64,000 nucleotides of DNA, from assembly GCF_000219725.1 (NCBI RefSeq), contig NC_015732.1:2232001-2296000 (forward strand). Reading direction: 5' to 3'. The position numbers and the translations under genes were made by a program. The notes beneath the pieces are model-generated. The model had not been told where the DNA came from. It did no database searches and saw only the letters and a list, made by a program, of their open reading frames with translations. Positions 9,127 through 18,783 of this stretch are shown here, piece after piece. The stretch's first letter is position 1. Each line of letters begins with the position of its first letter. The stretch is from Gracilinema caldarium DSM 7334. Its GTDB lineage: Bacteria > Spirochaetota > Spirochaetia > Treponematales > Breznakiellaceae.

Positions 9127-10428
9127 CTATTCCTTTAAGCCATCGACAATTGATGCAGAAGCGGACTTCATTGCCGGAAGGAAGGAGAACAATCCCGAAA
9201 GCAATACCGCAATCACCGGAGCCAAGAGACTTCGCGGCTCAAAGAGCGATGCGGTCAAATCGGTACCATTCATCTGAAGTGCTTCAAGAAAAGGATGTAA
9301 GTAATTCTTACTAAAACCTTGTATTACAAGGGACAGACCAAAACCAATGATACCCCCCAAAACAGTGAGTTTAAGGCTATTTATTATAAGTTCCAGGGTA
9401 ACCTTGAAAATGGTATTTCCCAACGCTCGCTTTATAGCCATTTCCCGTCGTCGTTCTGCAGCTTCAGCCATCATGCTTGAAACAACACCAAAGGCTGCGA
9501 CAATTAAAATGGCAAGACCAAAGAGTTCTGTAATAAGGGACAATCCCTGAAGGGAAGACCTAACCTGTTCCACTGACGAGGCTCCTCCCCGTTCTAGAGA
9601 CCCCTCCCATACAGCGATTTTTACAGTCTCTAGTTTTTTTGTCTGACTCAGGTAACTGCGTAACCCTGCGGTAATCCCTTCCAGGGGACGGACATCTACC
9701 GTGCGCCCTACAAAGGTCCTGGCAAAGGGCATGATGGGGATATCAGCAGGGAACATGACCGTATAGGGTACAATATAATCGGGCACTCCATAGACATCTC
9801 GCTCAAAAGCGGTCACATCCCTAAAAACTCCTACAATAGTATAGGAATCATAGGAAGATTCAACCCGATTTGGGGTGCCTCCAACCTGCCGTTGCACGAA
9901 AATATTCCGGTCTCCCCGAAAGGTTTTTCCTACCGCATGCTGACTGGAACCATAAAGAAGTGTAGCAGCCCGCTCAGACAATACGGCTACCCGGGATCGA
10001 TTGGTAACATCAGAGGCAGCAAAGAAACTACCCGCCGCAAACCTGAGACCCATGATATCTGCATATTGTTCATCGGAACCTAGCACAGTACCAGGACGAT
10101 AGGCAACTCCGGAAACCTCTATTTGCCGCCAGGGCAATTGATTAATAATGGAAACTGCCTTAAACCCCACATTTGCATCCAAGAAAGTCTGTTTATCTTG
10201 GGGAATCAAAACAAGGGGAGTTTGCCAATCAAGGGAAGCATCGGCTTCCAGGTTAGCATTGGCTATGATAACTCTCCGTCCACTACTCTGAACTGCTACC
10301 GTAACAAGCCGGTCCAATTGGGCAGAAATAGCATAGGAAAGGGCTAACGCAGCGGTTCCTACAATAACCACTAAAACGAGAAGAAACCGACGGAACGTAT
10401 GACCGGAAATTGATAAAGACATATTCAT
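9127..10428 (-). CDS. MacB-like ABC permease (FtsX fold), second copy
   Basis: 433 residues. One N-terminal membrane helix (about 10-33) is followed by a large periplasmic MacB core domain (about 35-270) and an FtsX domain with three helices at the C-terminus (about 295-425). The segment AEAAERRREMAIKRALG is the cytosolic coupling region typical of MacB and LolC/E permeases. There is no fused ATPase; the separate ATPase at 11801 would serve it. Start chosen at 10428 because AAGGAAG lies 7 bases upstream. Together with the permease at 10440 it would form a heterodimer moving a hydrophobic or peptide substrate from inner membrane or periplasm to the TolC duct. Substrate unknown. Confidence 0.85.
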   Translation of the reverse strand: MNMSLSISGHTFRRFLLVLVVIVGTAALALSYAISAQLDRLVTVAVQSSGRRVIIANANLEADASLDWQTPLVLIPQDKQTFLDANVGFKAVSIINQLPWRQIEVSGVAYRPGTVLGSDEQYADIMGLRFAAGSFFAASDVTNRSRVAVLSERAATLLYGSSQHAVGKTFRGDRNIFVQRQVGGTPNRVESSYDSYTIVGVFRDVTAFERDVYGVPDYIVPYTVMFPADIPIMPFARTFVGRTVDVRPLEGITAGLRSYLSQTKKLETVKIAVWEGSLERGGASSVEQVRSSLQGLSLITELFGLAILIVAAFGVVSSMMAEAAERRREMAIKRALGNTIFKVTLELIINSLKLTVLGGIIGFGLSLVIQGFSKNYLHPFLEALQMNGTDLTASLFEPRSLLAPVIAVLLSGLFSFLPAMKSASASIVDGLKE

Positions 10429-10439
10429 GGAATTCTTCC

Positions 10440-11819
10440 TTATTCCTCACGTAGTGCATCGACAATGTCTGTATTGGCAGCCGTAAAAGCCGCAGGAACA
10501 GCAAAAAGACAGGCAATGACGATTGCCATAACCGAAACCTCGAAAGAAAGATCAAATCGTTGCGGTAATACCATCCCCCGAAGCTGACTTTTTTCCAAAA
10601 TACTTTGCACAATTTTGGCAATTGGAAAAGAAAGGACAAAACCAATTACCGAACCTATCATTCCCAAAATAAGGGTTTCTATAAGGGTCTGTATCAGCAT
10701 ACTCCTTGATGTAGCACCCAGAGACCGCTGAATCGCAATAGATCGGGTTCTTCGGGATACCCGGCCAATCATCAAATTAAAAATATTTATCGATGCTGCT
10801 ATTCCAACAGCACTGGCCATGAGGGCTAAAAGAGAAAGGATTTTAAGCCGTTTATCCAAATCTTTTTTAATTTTACTAATCTGAGTTTCGGCGACGACCT
10901 TATTTGCACCATATAGTTTAGTATAGAAAGCCTCTAAATTACGGGACACCATCGCAATATCCGCTCCCTTCCGGGCGGTAAAGGAGAGTTCCCCTACGCG
11001 ACCAAAAAAGATCGCATTCGCCCCTCCACCGGCACCACCAGTCCGAGCTGTGCCTTCTCTCGTTGGCACGAATATTAATTCATCAAAAGAAACCGGTAAG
11101 CCCTCGGTACTGTAAGCATAGGGGACAAGCACACCAACAATTGTATATATTCTACCATTTAATCGAATTTTCTTATTCAGTACCTGTTTATCAGCATAAA
11201 GTTTTTTAGCCAACTCAGCTCCAACGACCGCTACCGCATTACTCTGGGTTACATCGCGGTCATCAAAAAGGATTCCTTCCTGAACCTTAAGCTCATAGGC
11301 AGTAAAAAAGGAAGCACTCGCCATATATCCTTGAACCTGTTCTAGAAGGGGGGTATCAACAACCTGCATGGCAGTATCCTGGTTTACACCCATCAGCTCA
11401 GGGGGCTCAAAGCCTCCTACCCCACCGGGACCAGCTCCAGGTCCTGAACCTGCAGCCGCACCGCCACCAAACGTAGTTGTGGTAAACCTCATATACCGTG
11501 CCTGATAGGACGCAATGATATCAGGATTATCTTCGAGAATCCTGGGCACATCCTGGAGATTAAAACGCACCGGCTCACTGGCAGTTGTATCAATTCGTAC
11601 CGCCGCTTCACCGGTCCCCATAGCCTGGAACTGTCCCTTAACCGTAATTTGCCGGGCCTGAGGTTGTTGAGTAAATCGATCAAATACCTTATTGTAAGAA
11701 CCGATAAGTGAGATAATCCCCGCAAGAATGGCTGTCGCCAAAGCAATACCCATAACAGCCAAAAGAGAGTCGCCCCAATGGATCCTGATTTGTCGCCAAC
11801 TCAATTTAAATTTGTCCAT
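10440..11819 (-). CDS. MacB-like ABC permease (FtsX fold), first copy
   Basis: 459 residues with the same plan as its neighbour: N-terminal helix (about 17-40), periplasmic core (about 45-330) and three C-terminal helices. Coupling motif: SRRTRSIAIQRSLGA. A Gly/Ala-rich stretch (near residues 120-135, GGGAAAGSGPGAGPGG) and a second Gly-rich stretch near residue 260 look like flexible loops in the periplasmic core. The gene overlaps the ATPase gene by 19 bases, implying coupled translation. The two permeases are clearly diverged, so the transporter is a heterodimer. Confidence 0.85.
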   Translation of the reverse strand: MDKFKLSWRQIRIHWGDSLLAVMGIALATAILAGIISLIGSYNKVFDRFTQQPQARQITVKGQFQAMGTGEAAVRIDTTASEPVRFNLQDVPRILEDNPDIIASYQARYMRFTTTTFGGGAAAGSGPGAGPGGVGGFEPPELMGVNQDTAMQVVDTPLLEQVQGYMASASFFTAYELKVQEGILFDDRDVTQSNAVAVVGAELAKKLYADKQVLNKKIRLNGRIYTIVGVLVPYAYSTEGLPVSFDELIFVPTREGTARTGGAGGGANAIFFGRVGELSFTARKGADIAMVSRNLEAFYTKLYGANKVVAETQISKIKKDLDKRLKILSLLALMASAVGIAASINIFNLMIGRVSRRTRSIAIQRSLGATSRSMLIQTLIETLILGMIGSVIGFVLSFPIAKIVQSILEKSQLRGMVLPQRFDLSFEVSVMAIVIACLFAVPAAFTAANTDIVDALREE

Positions 11820-12496
11820 GGCTCACGCTCCACAATCTGTTCGATACCTCCATCCTTAAGTTTCACCGTTCGAGATCCCTGGGCCCCTAATGTTTCATCA
11901 TGGGTTACCATAACAATGGTCATACCTTCCTGATTCAGCTGATGCAGAATTTCCATAATTTCAGCGCCTTGATCAGAAGGCAAGTTACCTGTCGGTTCGT
12001 CAGCTAATAAAAAACCCGGATCATTGGCTAATGAACGGGCTATGGCAACCCGCTGCTGCTCACCACCCGATAGGGTAGTTGGCCGAGCATGAAGCCTGTG
12101 GGAAAGCCCCATCCGTTCAAGAAGCTCCTGAGCTCGTAGTTTCCGTTGCGTTAAAGAGACCCCAGCATATCCCATAGGAAGCATCACATTTTCCATTGCA
12201 GTAAGTTCTGGCAAAAGATGAAATTTCTGAAATACAAAACCAAAATGCCTGTTTCGAATTCGGGAAAGTTCAACATCCCGAAGCCCCATTACATCTCGCC
12301 CTTCAATACGGTAAACACCATCGGATGGCGAATCTAATAATCCAATAATATGCAGCAAGGTGGATTTTCCAGAACCAGAAGGTCCCATAATGGTCACAAA
12401 TTCACCCCGCTCAATATCCAAGTTGATGTTCCTCAGTCCCACCACTTGTCTTGTACCTGTATTCCAGGCCTTAGTAATATTGGATAACTGCAGCAT
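11801..12496 (-). CDS. ABC transporter ATPase, LolD/MacB family
   Basis: 231 residues, a single nucleotide-binding domain. Walker [10 protein letters not shown] lies at about residues 38-46, the signature is LSGGEQQR, Walker B is [11 protein letters not shown], and the switch histidine is in VMVTHDE. Length and motifs match the LolD/MacB/FtsE group that drives FtsX-fold permeases by mechanotransmission. It lies between the adaptor gene (79-base gap) and the two permeases (19-base overlap). The start at 12496 gives [11 protein letters not shown], a normal family N-terminus. Confidence 0.92.
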   Translation of the reverse strand: MLQLSNITKAWNTGTRQVVGLRNINLDIERGEFVTIMGPSGSGKSTLLHIIGLLDSPSDGVYRIEGRDVMGLRDVELSRIRNRHFGFVFQKFHLLPELTAMENVMLPMGYAGVSLTQRKLRAQELLERMGLSHRLHARPTTLSGGEQQRVAIARSLANDPGFLLADEPTGNLPSDQGAEIMEILHQLNQEGMTIVMVTHDETLGAQGSRTVKLKDGGIEQIVEREPWTNLN

Positions 12497-12575
12497 ACAA
12501 ACTCCTTCTCGTTACATATACGAGGCACAACATTCCAGACATTCAGATACTGTGCACCCCTCTGACGATACTTCT

Positions 12576-13883
12576 TTATTTAGTTTCTTCTACCGGGAAA
12601 GAATCCAGATGGATAAAATCACGATAGTCCGAAATAATGACCCGATCACCTTCATTAAGACCTGAAGTTACCTGAATATATGCTCCATCGGCCACACCAA
12701 ACTTTACGGTTGCTTTTTTAGCTACTCCATTAGAGACCACATAAACATTGCTATAGTTCCCACTGGATAGGTAGGGGCCCCGGGGTAACACCAGGGCATC
12801 TGTAATCGTTCCTGCAACAATTTCTCCAGACACAGAAGCTCCAATAGTAGGCTTTTCAGGTTTAGACTTAAAGGCTGCAGTAACTAGAACAACTGAGCCA
12901 GAAGAACTGGAAGAACTCGTAGCAGTAGGTGCAATGGTTTCTACCTGTGCGGGATAATTAGTTTCTCCAATGTATATAGTCACCGGTAGCCCCTTCGTTA
13001 TGGATCCTATTCTTGTCTCCGGCACATCCAGGGCGGCACGGCTATCACCAGCATTAGCCACCACTGCTAGTTCTTCATAGGCGCTTACAGTACCGCCAGA
13101 TTCTACCGAAAGACTGTAAACCGTGCCGCCCCGGCTCGTGCGAACCGTATAGGCGGTGATCTCATCTTTTAAGTCCCTAATATCCTTTTCTAAAATGGTA
13201 CGATCTGCCAAAGAATTTTTTAAATTCAACTGATAGTTTGCTTCAGCCTGATCTTGATTAATCTGAGCCTTAGCTAGAGTATCTTGAGCACTCTGTAATG
13301 TTAACTGTGCTGATAATAGATCCTGTTCAGAAGCAAGGCTTTTATCCTTTAATGCTTTAACTTTATCAAGTTCACGTTGAGCATCTTCTATAGATCGTTT
13401 CGCAGCGGCGATTTCTATAGCATACTGTTTACGGGTAAATTCCTGAATAACCTGAGATTGTTCAATTTGGTAGTTTAATTTTTCCAGAGATAATTGCTTA
13501 CTCTGTAATTGAGATTTCAGATCAGATGTTTTAATCTGAAGCAATACCTGCCCAGCGGCTACCTGATCACCTTCCTGTACATAGAGCTGATCGATAACCC
13601 CGTCTCCAGGGGAGGTGATAATCTCTTTTTTAGAAAGCTCTAGAACACCCGAAACAGAAACAATATCCCGTATAGTTTTCTTTTCTACTGCTGTTATAGA
13701 GAGATTTTTTCCTACAACAGTAGTAGTCTGCGGCTTTACAGCATTAAAACTCGGGAGTGCCAAACCTGTAATACCAATAACTATGACAGTCCCCAGGATG
13801 ATAAACCAGAGAATCGTGGATTTTCGACCAGTTCCTGGTGACTGATGCGATTCATCCTGAAAGATAGGACTTATATTTGGCAT
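12576..13883 (-). CDS. MacA/HlyD-type periplasmic adaptor (membrane fusion protein)
   Basis: 435 residues. A short cytosolic N-terminus is followed by a membrane helix (about 24-46), a half lipoyl domain (DGVIDQLYVQEGDQVAAGQ), a long helical hairpin with coiled-coil character (about 110-215), the second lipoyl half (TSRGGTVYSLSVESGG) and beta-barrel/membrane-proximal domains. A serine-rich stretch (near residue 315) is unusual but sits in a loop. The protein bridges the permeases and TolC. AAGGAG precedes the ATG, and it is the first gene of the five-gene operon. The gene is divergent from a histidine kinase, so regulation by that system is plausible. Confidence 0.88.
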   Translation of the reverse strand: MPNISPIFQDESHQSPGTGRKSTILWFIILGTVIVIGITGLALPSFNAVKPQTTTVVGKNLSITAVEKKTIRDIVSVSGVLELSKKEIITSPGDGVIDQLYVQEGDQVAAGQVLLQIKTSDLKSQLQSKQLSLEKLNYQIEQSQVIQEFTRKQYAIEIAAAKRSIEDAQRELDKVKALKDKSLASEQDLLSAQLTLQSAQDTLAKAQINQDQAEANYQLNLKNSLADRTILEKDIRDLKDEITAYTVRTSRGGTVYSLSVESGGTVSAYEELAVVANAGDSRAALDVPETRIGSITKGLPVTIYIGETNYPAQVETIAPTATSSSSSSGSVVLVTAAFKSKPEKPTIGASVSGEIVAGTITDALVLPRGPYLSSGNYSNVYVVSNGVAKKATVKFGVADGAYIQVTSGLNEGDRVIISDYRDFIHLDSFPVEETK

Positions 13884-13997
13884 AGGTTTTTTCTCCTTAC
13901 GGCATTAACAATACAACAATGTTTCGGCGGTATGGTTAAGGAGATGTAAAACCCCATGTTAAAATTGTAAAAAGAGAGGACACCGGCTCATCAATCT

Positions 13998-14027
13998 ATG
14001 ACAGAAGTTCACGTCCTTTGTTACAAT
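13998..14027 (+). promoter_or_regulatory. Sigma-70 promoter placing +1 at the histidine kinase ATG
   Basis: ATGACA (13998-14003), an 18-base spacer and TACAAT (14022-14027) are followed by exactly six bases (AAAACT) and ATG 14034. Transcription would begin at or within a base of the start codon, giving a leaderless mRNA. There is no Shine-Dalgarno sequence before 14034. The -35 box overlaps an in-frame upstream ATG at 13998, which argues against that upstream start. Confidence 0.6.
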
Positions 14028-14033
14028 AAAACT

Positions 14034-15764
14034 ATGAGGTTTCTTAAACGATATTGGTCTCTGATTATAACCGGAGCTCTCATACCATTACTTATGCTGC
14101 TAGCGATCAATCAGCTCCAATGGGTGCAGGATCTGGGCATCCGTGAACGATACCGGCTGATACAGGGACTTCATGCAACGGCCACTCAGTTAGGAAACGC
14201 CATTCAAAATGAACTGGGTATTATTCCCATTGTTTTTGATATGGATGGAGACGAGATCTCCCAAAGCCTTGCCAAGGGGCACACCGATGAATTTTCAAAA
14301 CGGTGGGAAGCCTGGCAAAGCTATGCACAGAGCCCGGATATCATTTCTGACCTTTATATCCTTTATATTGATGAACGGACAGCTTCTGCTGTTCCAGTGG
14401 TTTGGCAATGGAAAGACAGCAGCTTTCTTCAGGTAACGATTGACATACAAGATCCATCTCTTTTCATGTTTCCCCTTCGCCCCGGAGATTCAGGCAAACG
14501 CTTTACAATGCTGATCAGGGTTAATAATGAAATATTGGAACAAAAACTGATTCCAGCCCTGGCAGAGCAATATCTGTTTGGAAAAAATGATTATTATTTC
14601 AGAATTGTTGATACAGTAGAAAAGAACGTGGTCTATGAATCTTCAAACACGGATTCTCATATGCTTTTTGCGAATCCCGACATACGGTATCCGCTTCTGA
14701 AACCGGATTATTTATTTCTTTTTAATAGTTTACCCGATATGAGAGATCCTGGTTTTGAGACAGTACCAGCAATGACGATCTTGCAAATGCGCCGACAAAG
14801 TGCAAGGAATCAGGAAAATCCAGACCGTGTAGCAGAAGTATTTTTTGACCGGCGGCCACCGGAACAACGGGACAGAACTGAAAGAGCCCGTTGGGTTCTT
14901 GAAGCGGTTCACAAGTCGGGTTCCCTCAAGGCAGTGGTGAACATGTTCATAGTTCGAAATACAATCATCAGTCTGGGAACCCTGGTCCTTTTAGCCTTTG
15001 CATTAATTGCCCTTACTATTGCCGTCCGAAGGAATCAGGAACTAGCAGAACGTCAACAGGACTTTATTGCTACCGTTACCCACGAACTTAAAACACCGGT
15101 GGCGGTGATTGGCTCCGGAGCAGATAACCTTGCATCTGGGATCATTACTGACCCCCAGAGGACACAACAATACGGTACCATGATCCTGGAAGAAAGCAAA
15201 AAATTGGCCACCATGGTGGACCGCTTCTTAATCTATTCCAGACTTTCCAGCCATCGGCCGCTGGAGTTCACCAGATTGAACCTGCAGGACCTGATTCATT
15301 CAGTGTTAGATCTCTATAAACAACAGCTTGTAGAAGCTGAGTTCAGAGTAGAATGTATTACCCCCCATCCGGTATATGTTAATGGTGATATGCAAACCCT
15401 GAGTCTGGCCCTGGGAAATCTCATTAGTAACGCCATAAAACATGCCCGTGAAGGATTATTTCTGGGTATAGACCTCAGGAAAGAGAATCATACATGGGCA
15501 ATTATTTCGGTCCGAGATCATGGTCCGGGAATTAGCCGGCAGGAACGGAAACATATTTTTGAGGCTTTTTACCGAGGTTCCGTTGCAAAGTCTAAGCAGA
15601 TTCCAGGAAGTGGCCTTGGGCTCAACGTAGTCCGCAGAATTATCGAAACCCATGGTGGTACAGTGAGCTGTGAAATTTTTGGTGAACTTGGAACTATGTT
15701 TATCATCAAACTACCCATACCAGATCACATCAGCCTGCTCAGTAAAGAGGCACCCCATGAATAA
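14034..15764 (+). CDS. Sensor histidine kinase (no HAMP domain)
   Basis: 576 residues from ATG 14034 (an in-frame ATG at 13998 is possible). A membrane helix at about 8-28 and a second at about 313-333 flank a periplasmic sensor region of some 280 residues without a recognised fold. The kinase follows directly: HisKA with His 350 in VTHELKTPVAVIG, then the ATP-binding domain with N-box NLISNAIKHA, DHGPGIS and GSGLGLNV. No HAMP module is present between helix 2 and HisKA, only a short coiled linker. It overlaps the response-regulator gene by 8 bases. Signal unknown; an envelope or drug stress linked to the divergent pump is an inference. Confidence 0.88.
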   Translation: MRFLKRYWSLIITGALIPLLMLLAINQLQWVQDLGIRERYRLIQGLHATATQLGNAIQNELGIIPIVFDMDGDEISQSLAKGHTDEFSKRWEAWQSYAQSPDIISDLYILYIDERTASAVPVVWQWKDSSFLQVTIDIQDPSLFMFPLRPGDSGKRFTMLIRVNNEILEQKLIPALAEQYLFGKNDYYFRIVDTVEKNVVYESSNTDSHMLFANPDIRYPLLKPDYLFLFNSLPDMRDPGFETVPAMTILQMRRQSARNQENPDRVAEVFFDRRPPEQRDRTERARWVLEAVHKSGSLKAVVNMFIVRNTIISLGTLVLLAFALIALTIAVRRNQELAERQQDFIATVTHELKTPVAVIGSGADNLASGIITDPQRTQQYGTMILEESKKLATMVDRFLIYSRLSSHRPLEFTRLNLQDLIHSVLDLYKQQLVEAEFRVECITPHPVYVNGDMQTLSLALGNLISNAIKHAREGLFLGIDLRKENHTWAIISVRDHGPGISRQERKHIFEAFYRGSVAKSKQIPGSGLGLNVVRRIIETHGGTVSCEIFGELGTMFIIKLPIPDHISLLSKEAPHE

Positions 15765-16524
15765 TCGTAATAGACTACTCCTTATAGAGGATGAACCAGG
15801 ACTCATTCTGACGATCTCAGATAGACTCATAGCTGAGGGGTATTCCTGCGACACTGCCAAAGATGGATGTTCCGGTTTTAGTAAGGCAAAAACTGGTTTC
15901 TATGATCTTATCATCCTGGATGTAATGCTACCAGAAAAAAGCGGTTACGATATTTGCCGGGATCTTCGGGCATTAGGGCTAAATACCCCTATTTTAATGC
16001 TCACCGCCCGCAGTCAGATTATCGACCGGGTGCTGGGACTTAAGCTGGGGGCTGATGATTACCTTTGTAAACCCTTCGACATGAACGAACTACTCGCCAG
16101 AATCGAAGCACTCTTGCGAAGGTCTCAAAATCACCTCAATGAAATAGTATATAACCAAAACCAAAAAGGACAGGCTGACCCAGACTACATTGCAGGCGTC
16201 CGCAGCAATCAAGATAGACCAGGTGGAGTAGAAACCTATACCCATTTTACCGTCGATTTTCAGAAGGGGACCGTAGAAAGTCGGGGTGTTATACAAAACC
16301 TGTCCGCTCAGGAATATAAATTGCTTGCGTTTCTAACCCGTCATCCCGATGAAATTATCAGTCGGGACACGCTACTCGACGAGGTCTGGGGTTATGAAAC
16401 CGAAACCACAACCCGCACCGTCGATGTCCACATCGCATGGCTCCGTAAAAAAATCGGCGACACTGAACCGGTTCCCTATCACATCCAGACCGTCCGGGGA
16501 CTTGGGTATCGGTTTGTGCCATAA
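15757..16524 (+). CDS. OmpR/PhoB-family response regulator
   Basis: 255 residues from ATG 15757, which has AAAGAGG upstream and starts inside the kinase stop region. Receiver domain: acidic pair ED at 11-12, phospho-acceptor Asp 55 in IILDVMLPEKSG, switch Thr in MLTARS and Lys in CKPFD. The C-terminal winged helix carries the recognition segment TRTVDVHIAWLRKKIG and ends QTVRGLGYRF. The linker of about 50 residues between domains is longer than usual. It is the partner of the kinase, and likely targets include the divergent MacA operon promoter and its own. Confidence 0.93.
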   Translation: MNNRNRLLLIEDEPGLILTISDRLIAEGYSCDTAKDGCSGFSKAKTGFYDLIILDVMLPEKSGYDICRDLRALGLNTPILMLTARSQIIDRVLGLKLGADDYLCKPFDMNELLARIEALLRRSQNHLNEIVYNQNQKGQADPDYIAGVRSNQDRPGGVETYTHFTVDFQKGTVESRGVIQNLSAQEYKLLAFLTRHPDEIISRDTLLDEVWGYETETTTRTVDVHIAWLRKKIGDTEPVPYHIQTVRGLGYRFVP

Positions 16525-16535
16525 AGTAGGATGTT

Positions 16536-18632
16536 TTATTTATCACAGGCAGTCTCATCGCCGGTAATAAAACAGCCAATATAACTATCCATCGTGGCAA
16601 GGTTCTCGATAGTTTGCTTACTGGAATTAAGTACTACATGGGTTGTTTCTTCTATTTCTTTTGTTTCCAGTACCACCTGAGCCATTAAGGTTCTGATTTC
16701 AAAGGCTGATTCATGGAGATGCCCAATCTCATCACGGATAACAATCATGCCGGTAGACATTTCACCTGAAGAACCATACACCTGACTTGTAATGTCTTTC
16801 ATTGCACCAAGGGCATCCAGAATCTGGCTTGAACCCTGCTTTTGTTCCTCCATGGCCTGTTGAATCTGCATCACCAGACTACCTGTTGCATCAATATGTC
16901 CGACCAAAGTATTATAGGCTTGGACCGATTGGGCTGAAGACTCAACAACCTCTTCTATAATGGATCCCATTTTTGCCAGGTTTGCACCAATCGTTTTAGA
17001 TTGTTCACTGGCGGTTTCTGCAAGCCGTCTGATTTCTTCTGCTACCACGGCAAACCCTTTACCGGCATCTCCCGCATGGGCGGCTTCTATGGCTGCATTC
17101 ATTGCAAGTAAATTTGTCTGACTTGCAATAGCTGCTATAGCCTCGTTGGCTTCTATCAGCGCTTTCGATTGATCAGATACTTCAGCAATATGTTCAGCAA
17201 CTTCACGCTGAGTTTCTGAACCATGTTCAGTTGCCCGGTGAATGTCGATAAACTGCTGGGCCATCTTTTCGACAGTACCGGTAACAGAAGCAATGTTTCC
17301 GATCATTTCTTCTACCGCAGCCGAAGCCTGTTCTATGCTTTGAGTTTGGTGTTTAATAAGGCCATTTAGACTTTCGATGTTTTTTGTGATTTCCGTTGCG
17401 GCACTCATGGCTTCATCGGTACTGTTAACCTGTTCAATACACTTATTCTGTACGGTCTCTACTGTTTTATTAATATGTTCGGCGACCTGCGCAGTTTCTT
17501 TGCTTTCCTGTTCAAGAGCCATTCCAACCTTTGAAAGATTTTGTTGAGTCTGCTTTAACCCCCGTACAAGAGCCTGCATATTTTCGAGGAAAGCATTGAC
17601 GTGATGCACCAGATCAGCAATCTCATCAGAACCATGAACCGTAAATCGTTGTGTTAAGTCTGCGTTGCCTTGGGCGAGATCCTTAAAGGCTACAACTGTC
17701 TTCTTTATATGTTTTGTAATTGAACGGGCAATTAGAATAGAAAGCATAATGGTAAACAAAAATGATACAACCGATAATACAACACTAAACATCAATGTTT
17801 TATTCACGATATCATTAATTTCTACCACAGGAACCGATATAATGAGTTTCCATTTTGATATAGGGTCGACCTCAGTGTAAAAACAGAGATACGATTTCTT
17901 AAAATTATCTGTATAGGTTCCAGAGCCACTTTGGTTGTTAAGTAGAGAGACACTGAGCTGGGATAAGCCCTTAAACCCCCTGCTATCGGCATCATTAATA
18001 TTCAGATCCATCACCAGACTTTCATTCGGATGGGCTAGTATCATCCCCTCTGAGTCCACGAGCCATCCATAACCACTTTTATGAACCTTTAGCTGTTCAG
18101 CAATAACAGAAAGGGTCGAAAGCTTTATCTGGAAACCGAGCATTCCCGTAAGTCGACCATTCGAGTCCTTAATGGCTTGCACCATCACGACTATCGGGAT
18201 CCCCCAATTTTGGTTGATTTCTGCCTTACCAATGACAAAATCTTCACCGGACTTTATCCGTTGAACAAAGTCACTATTACGAGAAGGATACCGAGCCCGT
18301 AAATCGTTGACCGTCAGTCCTTCATTGTTGGTATAAAATATGCCTAAAATTTCCGAAGAAACCCTTTTTTTATAATATTGTAATTTCTCAACCGCATTCT
18401 CATCATTAATTGTTTCGCTTGCAAGTAATTTTAGCTGAACCTGAAGTTTTTCCAGCAATTTCTGCAGGGTATCTGCTTTTGACTGAACCAATTGCAGCGT
18501 ATCATCCCTGTTTAATTTTTGAATATCCGATCCGGTTCTCAGGCTAATTCCAAGGGTTAATAGGCTTACATTGATGATAGAGAGAAGACCAAAACTCAAC
18601 ACCATAATAGTCATTAAAGAACGTTTCATCAC
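16536..18632 (-). CDS. Methyl-accepting chemotaxis protein with Cache sensor
   Basis: 698 residues. Helix 1 (about 8-30) and helix 2 (about 280-304) enclose a double-Cache ligand-binding domain that includes the typical [15 protein letters not shown] segment. A HAMP domain (about 302-355) and a long signalling coiled coil follow. The conserved CheA/CheW-contact tip is present ([20 protein letters not shown]). It ends with no CheR-binding pentapeptide. Convergent with the response regulator (11-base gap) and preceded by GGATAGGTG. Cache receptors sense amino acids, organic acids or sugars; no ligand can be assigned. Confidence 0.93.
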   Translation of the reverse strand: MMKRSLMTIMVLSFGLLSIINVSLLTLGISLRTGSDIQKLNRDDTLQLVQSKADTLQKLLEKLQVQLKLLASETINDENAVEKLQYYKKRVSSEILGIFYTNNEGLTVNDLRARYPSRNSDFVQRIKSGEDFVIGKAEINQNWGIPIVVMVQAIKDSNGRLTGMLGFQIKLSTLSVIAEQLKVHKSGYGWLVDSEGMILAHPNESLVMDLNINDADSRGFKGLSQLSVSLLNNQSGSGTYTDNFKKSYLCFYTEVDPISKWKLIISVPVVEINDIVNKTLMFSVVLSVVSFLFTIMLSILIARSITKHIKKTVVAFKDLAQGNADLTQRFTVHGSDEIADLVHHVNAFLENMQALVRGLKQTQQNLSKVGMALEQESKETAQVAEHINKTVETVQNKCIEQVNSTDEAMSAATEITKNIESLNGLIKHQTQSIEQASAAVEEMIGNIASVTGTVEKMAQQFIDIHRATEHGSETQREVAEHIAEVSDQSKALIEANEAIAAIASQTNLLAMNAAIEAAHAGDAGKGFAVVAEEIRRLAETASEQSKTIGANLAKMGSIIEEVVESSAQSVQAYNTLVGHIDATGSLVMQIQQAMEEQKQGSSQILDALGAMKDITSQVYGSSGEMSTGMIVIRDEIGHLHESAFEIRTLMAQVVLETKEIEETTHVVLNSSKQTIENLATMDSYIGCFITGDETACDK

Positions 18633-18660
18633 CTATCCTTCCCGCCTTGCAAACCATCTT

Positions 18661-18701
18661 AAAAAAAAGGGATGATCGAAAGCCTGCAGCCTGACCATCC
18701 C
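18661..18701 (-). terminator. Rho-independent terminator of the sugar ABC operon
   Basis: Read on the minus strand: GGGATG (18701-18696) pairs with CATCCC (18674-18669), an inner AGCCTGCAGGCT-like element strengthens the fold, and eight T follow directly. It lies 83 bases after the permease stop and before the chemoreceptor gene, so it separates the two transcription units. Confidence 0.85.
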
Positions 18702-18783
18702 GTTTGATATAACTCTAACCGCCTAAGTGCCTCATTTACACTGTGGGCCTTCTAAACCTATTAAGGCGTCTGTGTATTATTGG

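Noticed and set aside
13998-14033. Upstream ATG at 13998 as start of the histidine kinase.
   Set aside because: It coincides with a -35 box (ATGACA) 18 bases from TACAAT, and the extra residues would precede a normal membrane-anchor start at 14034.
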